Assembly: GCF_949987535.1 (NCBI RefSeq)
Contig: NW_026645871.1
Location: forward strand, 62,001-126,000
Length of the DNA: 64,000 bases
Reading direction: 5' to 3'
Origin: Balaenoptera acutorostrata
Taxonomy: Eukaryota; Chordata; Mammalia; Artiodactyla; Balaenopteridae
Of the stretch, positions 1 to 10,402 are shown in pieces. Made by a program: the position numbers and the translations under genes. The notes below the pieces were generated by a model. The model had not been told where the DNA came from, made no database searches, and saw only the letters and a program-made list of their open reading frames with translations. Each line of letters starts with the position of its first letter. Positions within the stretch are counted from its first letter, which is position 1.

Positions 1-1635
1 CATTTCTCATCTCCTTTGCTCGGGTTCGCCATTCCAGCCGATTTACTAGCCATCTCCCTCCTTGGAGAATCAGCACCTTTAACCTCCTGTTCCGTACAGG
101 TTGCAATTTGTCCTGAGGATGAACGGGAAGAGGGGGAACCAATGAGAGACTAGCTCTAGGTGTTGGGACAGGCACAGGTCACTCTATTTTCCCATCAGGA
201 AGAAGAATTAAGCACAAGCTCAGCCTGCCCCCCAGAACCAGAAGAGGGCCTGAAGCAATCCTGCGCTTTTGCGGCCAGCTCCCAAAAAAGCGAGTTGAAA
301 AATGGAGCTCAGGGGCACTGCAATTCACAAACCTGCACAGTTTTAAATGATACCTCTCGTCCACAAATATACTAAGGGAAGGCAACGAAGAGGCTTTGAA
401 AGCAAGGCAGAATTGCAGGAAACAGATTTCAGGAGGTAGATTCGAATCGCCTTGAAAGCACATGAAAAGCGGCAAAACGTGGACAATGATGCCCTTGGCC
501 AAAAAGGGCGTATGCGTTTTTTCCTGAATATATTCAGGAAAAAACGCATACGCCCTTTTTGGCCAACCAAGCAACCTGGAAAGGCCAATCAGCGCTCCAA
601 AGAAGTCTCGCTTCCCAGCGGGCAAAAGGGCCATGCGGAAAAAAGTGTCCAAACCAGAAATGCAGGACCGGCCATGGAGAAATGGGAGCCTTGCTACGCT
701 GATGGGTGGGATGTAAATTGCCAACAGCCACTCTGGAGAAGTGTACGGTGTGTTCTGAAACATCTAAAAAACACAGCTTGGAGAGCATAGGGCACTTCCA
801 CTCATGGGCGTATAAATTGGGAAAACTAAAAATCAGCAAGACACAGGCACCCCAAAGTTTAGGGCTGCTCTGTTGACAAGAACCCCCACTTCATTACACG
901 TTAAATATCCTAGGAAAGAGAAAAATGGATAAAGAAGTGGTGGTCCTCATGTACAATGGAATATCACTCAGCCATGAAATCCACGTCATAAGGCTAGTAG
1001 CAGCACGATGAGTGGATTTAGGTACGACGATTCTAAGTGAAATAAGTCACACAGAAAAAGACACTTATCATAAGATATCACTTAGAGAGGGAATGTAAAA
1101 ACCGCTACACTTGAACTGAATTACAAAACAGAACAGAGTCACACGTTCAGAAAACACACTATGGCTGCTGAACGGGAAAGGTGAGGTGGGGTGATGCATA
1201 AAACAAGGGTTTCAAATTAGCTCCGATACCGTTCCATAAACCCAATATGTAAGAGACAAGACCTATTCCTTTTTCAGTGAACTGGACTCAACACCCCCTA
1301 TTCACCGCACAAGAATATATCTGACTAGTAAGAATCTTCAAACCTATGTATTGATATCTCTCTGTAAGTGAGTCAAGGGGGTGTAAAGCGGCATAAACAC
1401 AGCCGTGAAAAGCAGCTAAACCCCATTATAAAAATAAATTACTTTTCAAAACCCGTGAAACAAAGGCAGTGAAAGAGAGAGAAATTCTTACAAAATTCGT
1501 TCAGGGGCTGTGATGCAACCTGGATTGACCATATCTAGACCCACAGCTGATTGAGACATAAGGGTGGACACTCTTGGGGCTGAGAGGTTCGGTGAGGTTG
1601 GGTGAGCCAACGCAGACCCTTTCAAGTAATACTGC
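1..1635. repeat. Satellite monomer U0 (5'-truncated by the window edge; A type)
   Basis: It starts at unit position 125. 'A type' here means C at u462 and C at u496 (here 338 and 372); 'B type' has G and T. U0 shares with U5 the rare variant 'tacacgttaaat' (most units have 'tacaccttaaat'). Confidence 0.95.
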
Positions 1636-2253
1636 ATGGTACCCATCCCATGGGTCCCAAATCTCCAGGTTCAAGGGCATCTTCCTACGTCGAAAACAGG
1701 CATGAGAAACCCAGAAGATGGTACACCGTGTGATCGGGAAAGGTTTCTAAAACGCACCTCATTTCTCATCTCCTTTGCTCGGGTTCGCCATTCCAGCCGA
1801 TTTACTAGCCATCTCCCTCCTTGGAGAATCAGCACCTTTAACCTCCTGTTCTGTACAGGTTGCAATTTGTCCTGAGGATGAACGGGAAGAGGGGGAACCA
1901 ATGAGAGACTAGCTCTAGGTGTTGGGACAGGCACAGGTCACTCTATTTTCCCATCAGGAAGAAGAATTAAGCACAAGCTCAGCCTGCCCCCCAGAACCAG
2001 AAGAGGGCCTGAAGCAATCCTGCGCTTTTGCGGCCAGCTCCCAAAAAAGCGAGTTGAAAAATGGAGCTCAGGGGCACTGCAATTCACAAACCTGCAGAGT
2101 TTTAAATGATACCTCTCGTCCACAAATATATTAAGGGAAGGCAACGAAGAGGCTTTGAAAGCAAGGCAGAATTGCAGGAAACAGATTTCAGGAGGTAGAT
2201 TCGAATCGCCTTGAAAGCACATGAAAAGCGGCAAAACGTGGACAATGATGCCC

Positions 2254-2325
2254 TTGGCCAAAAAGGGCGTATGCGTTTTTTCCTGAATATATTCAGGAAA
2301 AAACGCATACGCCCTTTTTGGCCAA
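2254..2325. mobile_element. 72-bp perfect palindrome, probable Tc1/mariner-type MITE nested in the L1
   Basis: Each 36-base arm starts TTGGCCAAAAAGGGCG and the arms meet at GAATA|TATTC with no spacer; the right arm is the exact reverse complement. The outer TTGGCCAAAAAG and the inner run of Ts followed by CC resemble the terminal inverted repeats of a small palindromic mariner MITE I recall from cattle and other cetartiodactyls. No TA target duplication is visible at the present edges (left flank 'gatgccc', right flank 'ccaagc'). L1 similarity continues in order on both sides, so it looks like an insertion into the L1. Copies start at 495, 2254, 4013, 5772, 7503, 9262, 11021, 12780, 14539, 16298, 18057, 19816, 21575, 23334, 25092, 26849, 28606, 30365, 32124, 33882, 35641, 37400, 39159, 40918, 42677, 44435, 46194, 47953, 49712, 51471, 53230, 54989, 56748, 58507, 60265, 62024 and 63782. 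Thirty-one of 37 read as perfect. The palindrome is certain; the MITE assignment is about 75%. Confidence 0.82.
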
Positions 2326-2432
2326 CCAAGCAACCTGGAAAGGCCAATCAGCGCTCCAAAGAAGTCTCGCTTCCCAGCGGGCAAAAGGGCCATGCGGAAA
2401 AAAGTGTCCAAACCAAAAATGCAGGACCGGCC

Positions 2433-2549
2433 ATGGAGAAATGGGAGCCTTGCTACGCTGATGGGTGGGATGTAAATTGCCAACAGCCACTCTGGAGAAG
2501 TGTACGGTGTGTTCTGAAACATCTAAAAAACACAGCTTGGAGAGCATAG
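2433..2549 (+). pseudogene. Relic of L1 ORF2p C-terminal region
   Basis: Translating this segment gives about 38 residues with the order W-E-P-C...W-D-V-x-C-x-x-P-L-W-R-S-V, then an L-K-x-L-K stretch and a stop. In mammalian ORF2p the C-terminal Cys-rich region has the same order of Cys/Trp residues followed by 'QPLWKSV' and a Leu/Lys-rich run. The DNA reading is 'gagaaatgggagcc' followed by 'gatgtaaattg' and 'cagccactctgg', which are hallmark L1 words. The equivalent segment occurs in all units that reach it. It is only a remnant, kept readable by array homogenisation. In U17, U18, U20 and U21 a 'gctaggctg' variant puts a stop inside it, and in U2 'gggtgagatg' does the same. Confidence 0.85.
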
Positions 2550-2942
2550 GGCACTTCCACTCATGGGCGTATAAATTGGGAAAACTAAAAATCAGCAAGA
2601 CACAGGCACCCAAAAGTTTAGGGCTGCTCTGTTGACAAGAACCCCCACTTCATTACACCTTAAATATCCTAGGAAAGAGAAAAATGGATAAAGAAGTTGT
2701 GGTCCTCATGTACAATGGAATATCACTCAGCCATGAAATCCACGTCATAAGGCTAGTAGCAGCACGATGAGTGGATTTAAGTACGACGATTCTAAGTGAA
2801 ATAAGTCACACAGAGAAAGACACTTATCATAAGATATCACTTAGAGAGGGAATGTAAAAACCGCTACACTTGAACTGAATTACAAAACAGAACAGAGTCA
2901 CACGTTCAGAAAACACACTATGGCTGCTGAACGGGAAAGGTG

Positions 2943-2954
2943 AGGTGGGGTGAT
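2943..2954 (+). other. Purine-rich G-tract of the L1 3' UTR
   Basis: The sequence 'gggaaaggtgaggtgggg' ends here (about 2934-2951). It sits where mammalian L1 3' UTRs carry a G-rich polypurine tract. The runs are GGG, GG, GG and GGGG, so only a weak two-layer quadruplex could be imagined. Confidence 0.5.
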
Positions 2955-3191
2955 GCATAAAACAAGGGTTTCAAATTAGCTCCGATACCGTTCCATAAAC
3001 CCAATATGTAAGAGACAAGACCTATTCCTTTTTCAGTGAACTGGACTCAACACCCCCTATTCACCGCACAAGAATATATCTGACTAGTAAGAATCTTCAA
3101 ACCTATGTATTGATATCTCTCTGTAAGTGAGTCAAGGGGGTGTAAAGCGGCATAAACACAGCCGTGAAAAGCAGCTAAACCCCATTATAAA

Positions 3192-3197
3192 AATAAA
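3192..3197 (+). promoter_or_regulatory. AATAAA hexamer, relic L1 polyadenylation signal
   Basis: It lies in 'attataaaaataaatta' at the end of the L1 homology, where L1 3' UTRs end in an AATAAA plus A-rich tail. It recurs at u1557-1562. The A tail itself has been reduced to a few bases, consistent with an old insertion. Whether it still acts in satellite transcripts is unknown. Confidence 0.7.
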
Positions 3198-3204
3198 TTA
3201 CTTT

Positions 3205-3890
3205 TCAAAACCCGTGAAACAAAGGCAGTGAAAGAGAGAGAAATTCTTACAAAATTCGTTCAGGGGCTGTGATGCAACCTGGATTGACCATATCTAGACC
3301 CACAGCTGATTGAGACATAAGGGTGGACACTCTTGGGGCTGAGAGGTTCGGTGAGGTTGGGTGAGCCAACGCAGACCCTTTCAAGTAATACTGCATGGTA
3401 CCCATCCCATGGGTCCCAAATCTCCAGGTTCAAGGGCATCTTCCTACGTCGAAAACAGGCATGAGAAACCCAGAAGATGGTACACCGTGTGATCGGGAAA
3501 GGTTTCTAAAACGCACCTCATTTCTCATCTCCTTTGCTCGGGTTCGCCATTCCAGCCGATTTACTAGCCATCTCCCTCCTTGGAGAATCAGCACCTTTAA
3601 CCTCCTGTTCCGTACAGGTTGCAATTTGTCCTGAGGATGAACGGGAAGAGGGGGAACCAATGAGAGACTAGCTCTAGGTGTTGGGACAGGCACAGGTCAC
3701 TCTATTTTCCCATCAGGAAGAAGAATTAAGCACAAGCTCAGCCTGCCCCCCAGAACCAGAAGAGGGCCTGAAGCAATCCTGCGCTTTTGCGGCCAGCTCC
3801 CAAGAAAGCGAGTTGAAAAATGGAGCTCAGGGGCACTGCAATTCACAAACCTGCAGAGTTTTAAATGATACCTCTCGTCCACAAAGATAT
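3205..3890. repeat. Unassigned part of the monomer (between the L1 3' end and the next L1 start)
   Basis: About 690 bp spanning the U1/U2 boundary (u1570-1759 plus u1 to about u496). I recognise no transposon here, though the last 100 to 200 bases before the L1 core may be more diverged ORF2. It holds the KpnI site GGTACC (3397-3402), an NcoI-type 'cccatggg' and a degenerate CENP-B-box-like word, TTCGGTGAGGTTGGG, at 3347-3361. Short ORFs cross it on both strands but none resembles a known protein. Confidence 0.6.
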
Positions 3891-5153
3891 TAAGGGAAGG
3901 CAACGAAGAGGCTTTGAAAGCAAGGCAGAATTGCAGGAAACAGATTTCAGGAGGTAGATTCGAATCGCCTTGAAAGCACATGAAAAGCGGCAAAACGTGG
4001 ACAATGATGCCCTTGGCCAAAAAGGGCGTATGCGTTTTTTCCTGAATATATTCAGGAAAAAACGCATACGCCCTTTTTGGCCAACCAAGCAACCTGGAAA
4101 GGCCAATCAGCGCTCCAAAGAAGTCTCGCTTCCCAGCGGGCAAAAGGGCCATGCGGAAAAAAGTGTCCAAACCAGAAATGCAGGACCGGCCATGGAGAAA
4201 TGGGAGCCTTGCTACGCTGATGGGTGAGATGTAACTTGCCAACAGCCACTCTGGAGAAGTGTACGGTGTGTTCTGAAACATCTAAAAAACACAGCTTGGA
4301 GAGCATAGGGCACTTCCACTCATGGGCGTATAAATTGGGAAACCTAAAAATCAGCAAGACACAGGCACCCCAAAGTTTAGGGCTGCTCTGTTGATAAGAA
4401 CCCCCACTTCATTACACCTTAAATATCCTAGGAAAGCGAAAAATGGATAAAGAAGTTGTGGTCCTCATGTACAATGGAATATCACTCAGCCATGAAATCC
4501 ACGTCATAAGGCTAGTAGCAGCACGATGAGTGGATTTAGGTACGACGATTCTAAGTGAAATAAGTCACACAGAAAAAGACACTTATCATAAGATATCACT
4601 TAGAGAGGGAATGTAAAAACCGCTACACTTGAACTGAATTACAAAACAGAACAGAGTCACACGTTCAGAAAACACACTATGGCTGCTGAACGGGAAAGGT
4701 GAGGTGGGGTGATGCATAAAACAAGGGTTTCAAATTAGCTCCGATACCGTTCCATAAACCCAATATGTAAGAGACAAGACCTATTCCTTTTTCAGTGAAC
4801 TGGACTCAACACCCCCTATTCACCGCACAAGAATATATCTGACTAGTAAGAATCTTCAAACCTATGTATTGATATCTCTCTGTAAGTGAGTCAAGGGGGT
4901 GTAAAGCGGCATAAACACAGCCGTGAAAAGCAGCTAAACCCCATTATAAAAATAAATTACTTTTCAAAACCCGTGAAACAAAGGCAGTGAAAGAGAGAGA
5001 AATTCTTACAAAATTCGTTCAGGGGCTGTGATGCAACCTGGATTGACCATATCTAGACCCACAGCTGATTGAGACATAAGGGTGGACACTCTTGGGGCTG
5101 AGAGGTTCGGTGAGGTTGGGTGAGCCAACGCAGACCCTTTCAAGTAATACTGC
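3395..5153. repeat. Satellite monomer U2 (B type)
   Basis: Length 1,759 bp. Distinguishing variants are 'cccaagaaagcg', 'acaaagatatt', 'gggtgagatg', 'aaacctaaaaatc' and 'ttgataagaac'. Confidence 0.95.
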
Positions 5154-6884
5154 ATGGTACCCATCCCATGGGTCCCAAATCTCCAGGTTCAAGGGCATCT
5201 TCCTACGTCGAAAACAGGCATGAGAAACCCAGAAGATGGTACACGGTGTGATCGGGAAAGGTTTCTAAAACGCACCTCATTTCTCATCTCCTTTGCTCGG
5301 GTTCGCCATTCCAGCCGATTTACTAGCCGTCTCCCTCCTTGGAGAATCAGCACCTTTAACCTCCTGTTCCGTACAGGTTGCAATTTGTCCTGAGGATGAA
5401 CGGGAAGAGGGGGAACCAATGAGAGACTAGCTCTAGGTGTTGGGACAGGCACAGGTCACTCTATTTTCCCATCAGGAAGAAGAATTAAGCACAAGCTCAG
5501 CCTGCCCCCCAGAACCAGAAGAGGGCCTGAAGCAATCCTGCGCTTTTGCGGCCAGCTCCCAAAAAAGCGAGTTGAAAAATGGAGCTCAGGGGCACTGCAA
5601 TTCACAAACCTGCAGAGTTTTAAATGATACCTCTCGTCCACAAATATATTAAGGGAAGGCAACGAAGAGGCTTTGAAAGCAAGGCAGAATTGCAGGAAAC
5701 AGATTTCAGGAGGTAGATTCGAATCGCCTTGAAAGCACATGAAAAGCGGCAAAACGTGGACAATGATGCCCTTGGCCAAAAAGGGCGTATGCGTTTTTTC
5801 CTGAATATATTCAGGAAAAAACGCATACGCCCTTTTTGGCCAACCAAGCAACCTGGAAAGGCCAATCAGCGCTCCAAAGAAGTCTCGCTTCCCAGCGGGC
5901 AAAAGGGCCATGCGGAAAAAAGTGTCCAAACCAGAAATACAGGACCGGCCATGGAGAAATGGGAGCCTTGCTACGCTGATGGGTGGGATGTAACTTGCCA
6001 ACAGCCACTCTGGAGAAGTGTACGGTGTGTTCTGAAACATCTAAAAAACACAGCTTGGAGAGCATAGGGCACTTCCACTCATGGGCGTATAAATTGGGAA
6101 AACTAAAAATCAGCAAGACACAGGCACCCCAAAGTTTAGGGCTGCTCTGTTGACAAGAACCCCCACTTCATTACACCTTAAATATCCTAGGAAAGCGAAA
6201 AATGGATAAAGAAGTGGTGGTCCTCATGTACAATGGAATATCACTCAGCCATGAAATCCACGTCATAAGGCTAGTAGCAGCACGATGAGTGGATTTAGGT
6301 ACGACGATTCTAAGTGAAATAAGTCACACAGAAAAAGACACTTATCATAAGATATCACTTAGAGAGGGAATGTAAAAACCGCTACACTTGAACTGAATTA
6401 CAAAACAGAACAGAGTCACACGTTCAGAAAACACACTATGGCTGCTGAACGGGAAAGGTGAGGTGGGGTGATGCATAAAACAAGGGTTTCAAATTAGCTC
6501 CGATACCGTTCCATAAACCCAATATGTAAGAGACAAGACCTATTCCTTTTTCAGTGAACTGGACTCAACACCCCCTATTCACCGCACAAGAATATATCTG
6601 ACTAGTAAGAATCTTCAAACCTATGTATTGATATCTCTCTGTAAGTGAGTCAAGGGGGTGTAAACTAAACCCCATTATAAAAATAAATTACTTTTCAAAA
6701 CCCGTGAAACAAAGGCAGTGAAAGAGAGAGAAATTCTTACAAAATTCGTTCAGGGGCTGTGATGCAACCTGGATTGACCATATCTAGACCCACAGCTGAT
6801 TGAGACATAAGGGTGGACACTCTTGGGGCTGAGAGGTTCGGTGAGGTTGGGTGAGCCAACGCAGACCCTTTCAAGTAATACTGC
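5154..6884. repeat. Satellite monomer U3 with a 28-bp deletion
   Basis: Length 1,731 bp, the shortest complete copy. Near 6660-6670 'gtgtaaa' is joined directly to 'ctaaacccc', losing 28 bases of the L1 3' UTR ('gcggcataaac...gcag'). It otherwise shares 'acacggtg', 'agaaatacagg' and 'gatgtaacttg' with U4. Confidence 0.96.
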
Positions 6885-8643
6885 ATGGTACCCATCCCAT
6901 GGGTCCCAAATCTCCAGGTTCAAGGGCATCTTCCTACGTCGAAAACAGGCATGAGAAACCCAGAAGATGGTACACGGTGTGATCGGGAAAGGTTTCTAAA
7001 ACGCACCTCATTTCTCATCTCCTTTGCTCGGGTTCGCCATTCCAGCCGATTTACTAGCCATCTCCCTCCTTGGAGAATCAGCACCTTTAACCTCCTGTTC
7101 CGTACAGGTTGCAATTTGTCCTGAGGATGAACGGGAAGAGGGGGAACCAATGAGAGACTAGCTCTAGGTGTTGGGACAGGCACAGGTCACTCTATTTTCC
7201 CATCAGGAAGAAGAATTAAGCACAAGCTCAGCCTGCCCCCCAGAACCAGAAGAGGGCCTGAAGCAATCCTGCGCTTTTGCGGCCAGCTCCCAAAAAAGCG
7301 AGTTGAAAAATGGAGCTCAGGGGCACTGCAATTCACAAACCTGCAGAGTTTTAAATGATACCTCTCGTCCACAAATATATTAAGGGAAGGCAACGAAGAG
7401 GCTTTGAAAGCAAGGCAGAATTGCAGGAAACAGATTTCAGGAGGTAGATTCGAATCGCCTTGAAAGCACATGAAAAGCGGCAAAACGTGGACAATGATGC
7501 CCTTGGCCAAAAAGGGCGTATGCGTTTTTTCCTGAATATATTCAGGAAAAAACGCATACGCCCTTTTTGGCCAACCAAGCAACCTGGAAAGGCCAATCAG
7601 CGCTCCAAAGAAGTCTCGCTTCCCAGCGGGCAAAAGGGCCATGCGGAAAAAAGTGTCCAAACCAGAAATACAGGACCGGCCATGGAGAAATGGGAGCCTT
7701 GCTACGCTGATGGGTGGGATGTAACTTGCCAACAGCCACTCTGGAGAAGTGTACGGTGTGTTCTGAAACATCTAAAAAACACAGCTTGGAGAGCATAGGG
7801 CACTTCCACTCATGGGCGTATAAATTGGGAAAACTAAAAATCAGCAAGACACAGGCACCCCAAAGTTTAGGGCTGCTCTGTTGACAAGAACCCCCACTTC
7901 ATTACACCTTAAATATCCTAGGAAAGCGAAAAATGGATAAAGAAGTGGTGGTCCTCATGTACAATGGAATATCACTCAGCCATGAAATCCACGTCATAAG
8001 GCTAGTAGCAGCACGATGAGTGGATTTAGGTACGACGATTCTAAGTGAAATAAGTCACACAGAAAAAGACACTTATCATAAGATATCACTTAGAGAGGGA
8101 ATGTAAAAACCGCTACACTTGAACTGAATTACAAAACAGAACAGAGTCACACGTTCAGAAAACACACTATGGCTGCTGAACGGGAAAGGTGAGGTGGGGT
8201 GATGCATAAAACAAGGGTTTCAAATTAGCTCCGATACCGTTCCATAAACCCAATATGTAAGAGACAAGACCTATTCCTTTTTCAGTGAACTGGACTCAAC
8301 ACCCCCTATTCACCGCACAAGAATATATCTGACTAGTAAGAATCTTCAAACCTATGTATTGATATCTCTCTGTAAGTGAGTCAAGGGGGTGTAAAGCGGC
8401 ATAAACACAGCCGTGAAAAGCAGCTAAACCCCATTATAAAAATAAATTACTTTTCAAAACCCGTGAAACAAAGGCAGTGAAAGAGAGAGAAATTCTTACA
8501 AAATTCGTTCAGGGGCTGTGATGCAACCTGGATTGACCATATCTAGACCCACAGCTGATTGAGACATAAGGGTGGACACTCTTGGGGCTGAGAGGTTCGG
8601 TGAGGTTGGGTGAGCCAACGCAGACCCTTTCAAGTAATACTGC
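6885..8643. repeat. Satellite monomer U4 (near twin of U3)
   Basis: Length 1,759 bp. It shares U3's rare 'agaaatacagg' and 'acacggtg' but keeps the 28 bases U3 lost and has 'tagccatctcc' where U3 has 'tagccgtctcc'. Confidence 0.95.
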
Positions 8644-10402
8644 ATGGTACCCATCCCATGGGTCCCAAATCTCCAGGTTCAAGGGCATCTTCCTACGTCG
8701 AAAACAGGCATGAGAAACCCAGAAGATGGTACACCGTGTGATCGGGAAAGGTTTCTAAAACGCACCTCATTTCTCATCTCCTTTGCTCGGGTTCGCCATT
8801 CCAGCCGATTTACTAGCCATCTCCCTCCTTGGAGAATCAGCACCTTTAACCTCCTGTTCCGTACAGGTTGCAATTTGTCCTGAGGATGAACGGGAAGAGG
8901 GGGAACCAATGAGAGACTAGCTCTAGGTGTTGGGACAGGCACAGGTCACTCTATTTTCCCATCAGGAAGAAGAATTAAGCACAAGCTCAGCCTGCCCCCC
9001 AGAACCAGAAGAGGGCCTGAAGCAATCCTGCGCTTTTGCGGCCAGCTCCCAAAAAAGCGAGTTGAAAAATGGAGCTCAGGGGCACTGCAATTCACAAACC
9101 TGCACAGTTTTAAATGATACCTCTCGTCCACAAATATACTAAGGGAAGGCAACGAAGAGGCTTTGAAAGCAAGGCAGAATTGCAGGAAACAGATTTCAGG
9201 AGGTAGATTCGAATCGCCTTGAAAGCACATGAAAAGCGGCAAAACGTGGACAATGATGCCCTTGGCCAAAAAGGGCGTATGCGTTTTTTCCTGAATATAT
9301 TCAGGAAAAAACGCATACGCCCTTTTTGGCCAACCAAGCAACCTGGAAAGGCCAATCAGCGCTCCAAAGAAGTCTCGCTTCCCAGCGGGCAAAAGGGCCA
9401 TGCGGAAAAAAGTGTCCAAACCAGAAATGCAGGACCGGCCATGGAGAAATGGGAGCCTTGCTACGCTGATGGGTGGGATGTAAATTGCCAACAGCCACTC
9501 TGGAGAAGTGTACGGTGTGTTCTGAAACATCTAAAAAACACAGCTTGGAGAGCATAGGGCACTTCCACTCATGGGCGTATAAATTGGGAAAACTAAAAAT
9601 CAGCAAGACACAGGCACCCCAAAGTTTAGGGCTGCTCTGTTGACAAGAACCCCCACTTCATTACACGTTAAATATCCTAGGAAAGAGAAAAATGGATAAA
9701 GAAGTGGTGGTCCTCATGTACAATGGAATATCACTCAGCCATGAAATCCACGTCATAAGGCTAGTAGCAGCACGATGAGTGGATTTAGGTACGACGATTC
9801 TAAGTGAAATAAGTCACACAGAAAAAGACACTTATCATAAGATATCACTTAGAGAGGGAATGTAAAAACCGCTACACTTGAACTGAATTACAAAACAGAA
9901 CAGAGTCACACGTTCAGAAAACACACTATGGCTGCTGAACGGGAAAGGTGAGGTGGGGTGATGCATAAAACAAGGGTTTCAAATTAGCTCAGATACCGTT
10001 CCATAAACCCAATATGTAAGAGACAAGACCTATTCCTTTTTCAGTGAACTGGACTCAACACCCCCTATTCACCGCACAAGAATATATCTGACTAGTAAGA
10101 ATCTTCAAACCTATGTATTGATATCTCTCTGTAAGTGAGTCAAGGGGGTGTAAAGCAGCATAAACACAGCCGTGAAAAGCAGCTAAACCCCATTATAAAA
10201 ATAAATTACTTTTCAAAACCCGTGACACAAAGGCAGTGAAAGAGAGAGAAATTCTTACAAAATTCGTTCAGGGGCTGTGATGCAACCTGGATTGACCATA
10301 TCTAGACCCACAGCTGATTGAGACATAAGGGTGGACACTCTTGGGGCTGAGAGGTTCGGTGAGGTTGGGTGAGCCAACGCAGACCCTTTCAAGTAATACT
10401 GC
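8644..10402. repeat. Satellite monomer U5 (A type)
   Basis: Length 1,759 bp. It shares 'tacacgttaaat' with U0, five units upstream. It also has 'taaagcagcata', and 'cccgtgacacaaag' as in U8-U12, U16 and U19. Confidence 0.95.

Larger units (their letters stand above)
2136..3204 (+). mobile_element. L1 (LINE-1) relic: ORF2 3' end plus 3' UTR, present in every monomer
   Basis: This is a degenerate sense-strand L1 fragment, interrupted at 2254-2325 by the palindromic element. In order it contains the region before the MITE ('gcacatgaaaag'), the ORF2 C-terminal stretch, the 'WIKK...TMEY..A.K' stretch near 2685-2740, the 3' UTR motifs 'acaatggaatatcactcagc', 'taagtgaaataagtca' and 'atatcactta', a purine-rich tract, and a terminal AATAAA. 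These match the 3' ends of mammalian L1 elements as I remember them, with heavy divergence. The part from about 2330 to 3204 is secure. The part from about 2136 to 2253 is a weaker alignment, and similarity may extend further left. In any unit it spans roughly unit start +500 to +1568. It cannot encode a working protein: stops and frameshifts are frequent, and reverse transcriptase and endonuclease domains are absent. Confidence 0.9.
1636..3394. repeat. Satellite monomer U1 (first complete copy; B type)
   Basis: Length 1,759 bp; used as the reference unit for the sub-features below. Private variants include 'ctgttctgtac', 'accaaaaatgc', 'cacccaaaagt' and 'gatttaagtacg'. Confidence 0.96.

Noticed and set aside
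160..375. Plus-strand 71-codon ORF repeated in almost every unit
   Set aside because: It begins with GTG, lies in unassigned satellite sequence, resembles no protein family I know, and is conserved no better than neighbouring non-coding bases.
495..566. Palindrome as a bacterial terminator or a CRISPR repeat
   Set aside because: The spacing is about 1.76 kb with no variable spacers, and the surrounding sequence is mammalian L1 and satellite.
1174..1191. G-rich run as a G-quadruplex
   Set aside because: Only two runs reach three or more Gs, so a stable three-layer quadruplex cannot form. It is explained as the L1 3' UTR polypurine tract.
1588..1602. CENP-B-box-like word TTCGGTGAGGTTGGG
   Set aside because: Against the core TTCG-4N-A-2N-CGGG it matches only 7 of 9 fixed positions (G for A, T for C). 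In U13-U15 and U18 a single-base loss breaks the spacing. CENP-B binding is therefore not supported.
1636..1875. Plus-strand 79-codon and overlapping minus-strand 87-codon ORFs (1671-1934)
   Set aside because: They overlap on opposite strands, recur at the monomer period, and have no recognisable domain. They are chance ORFs in a repeat.
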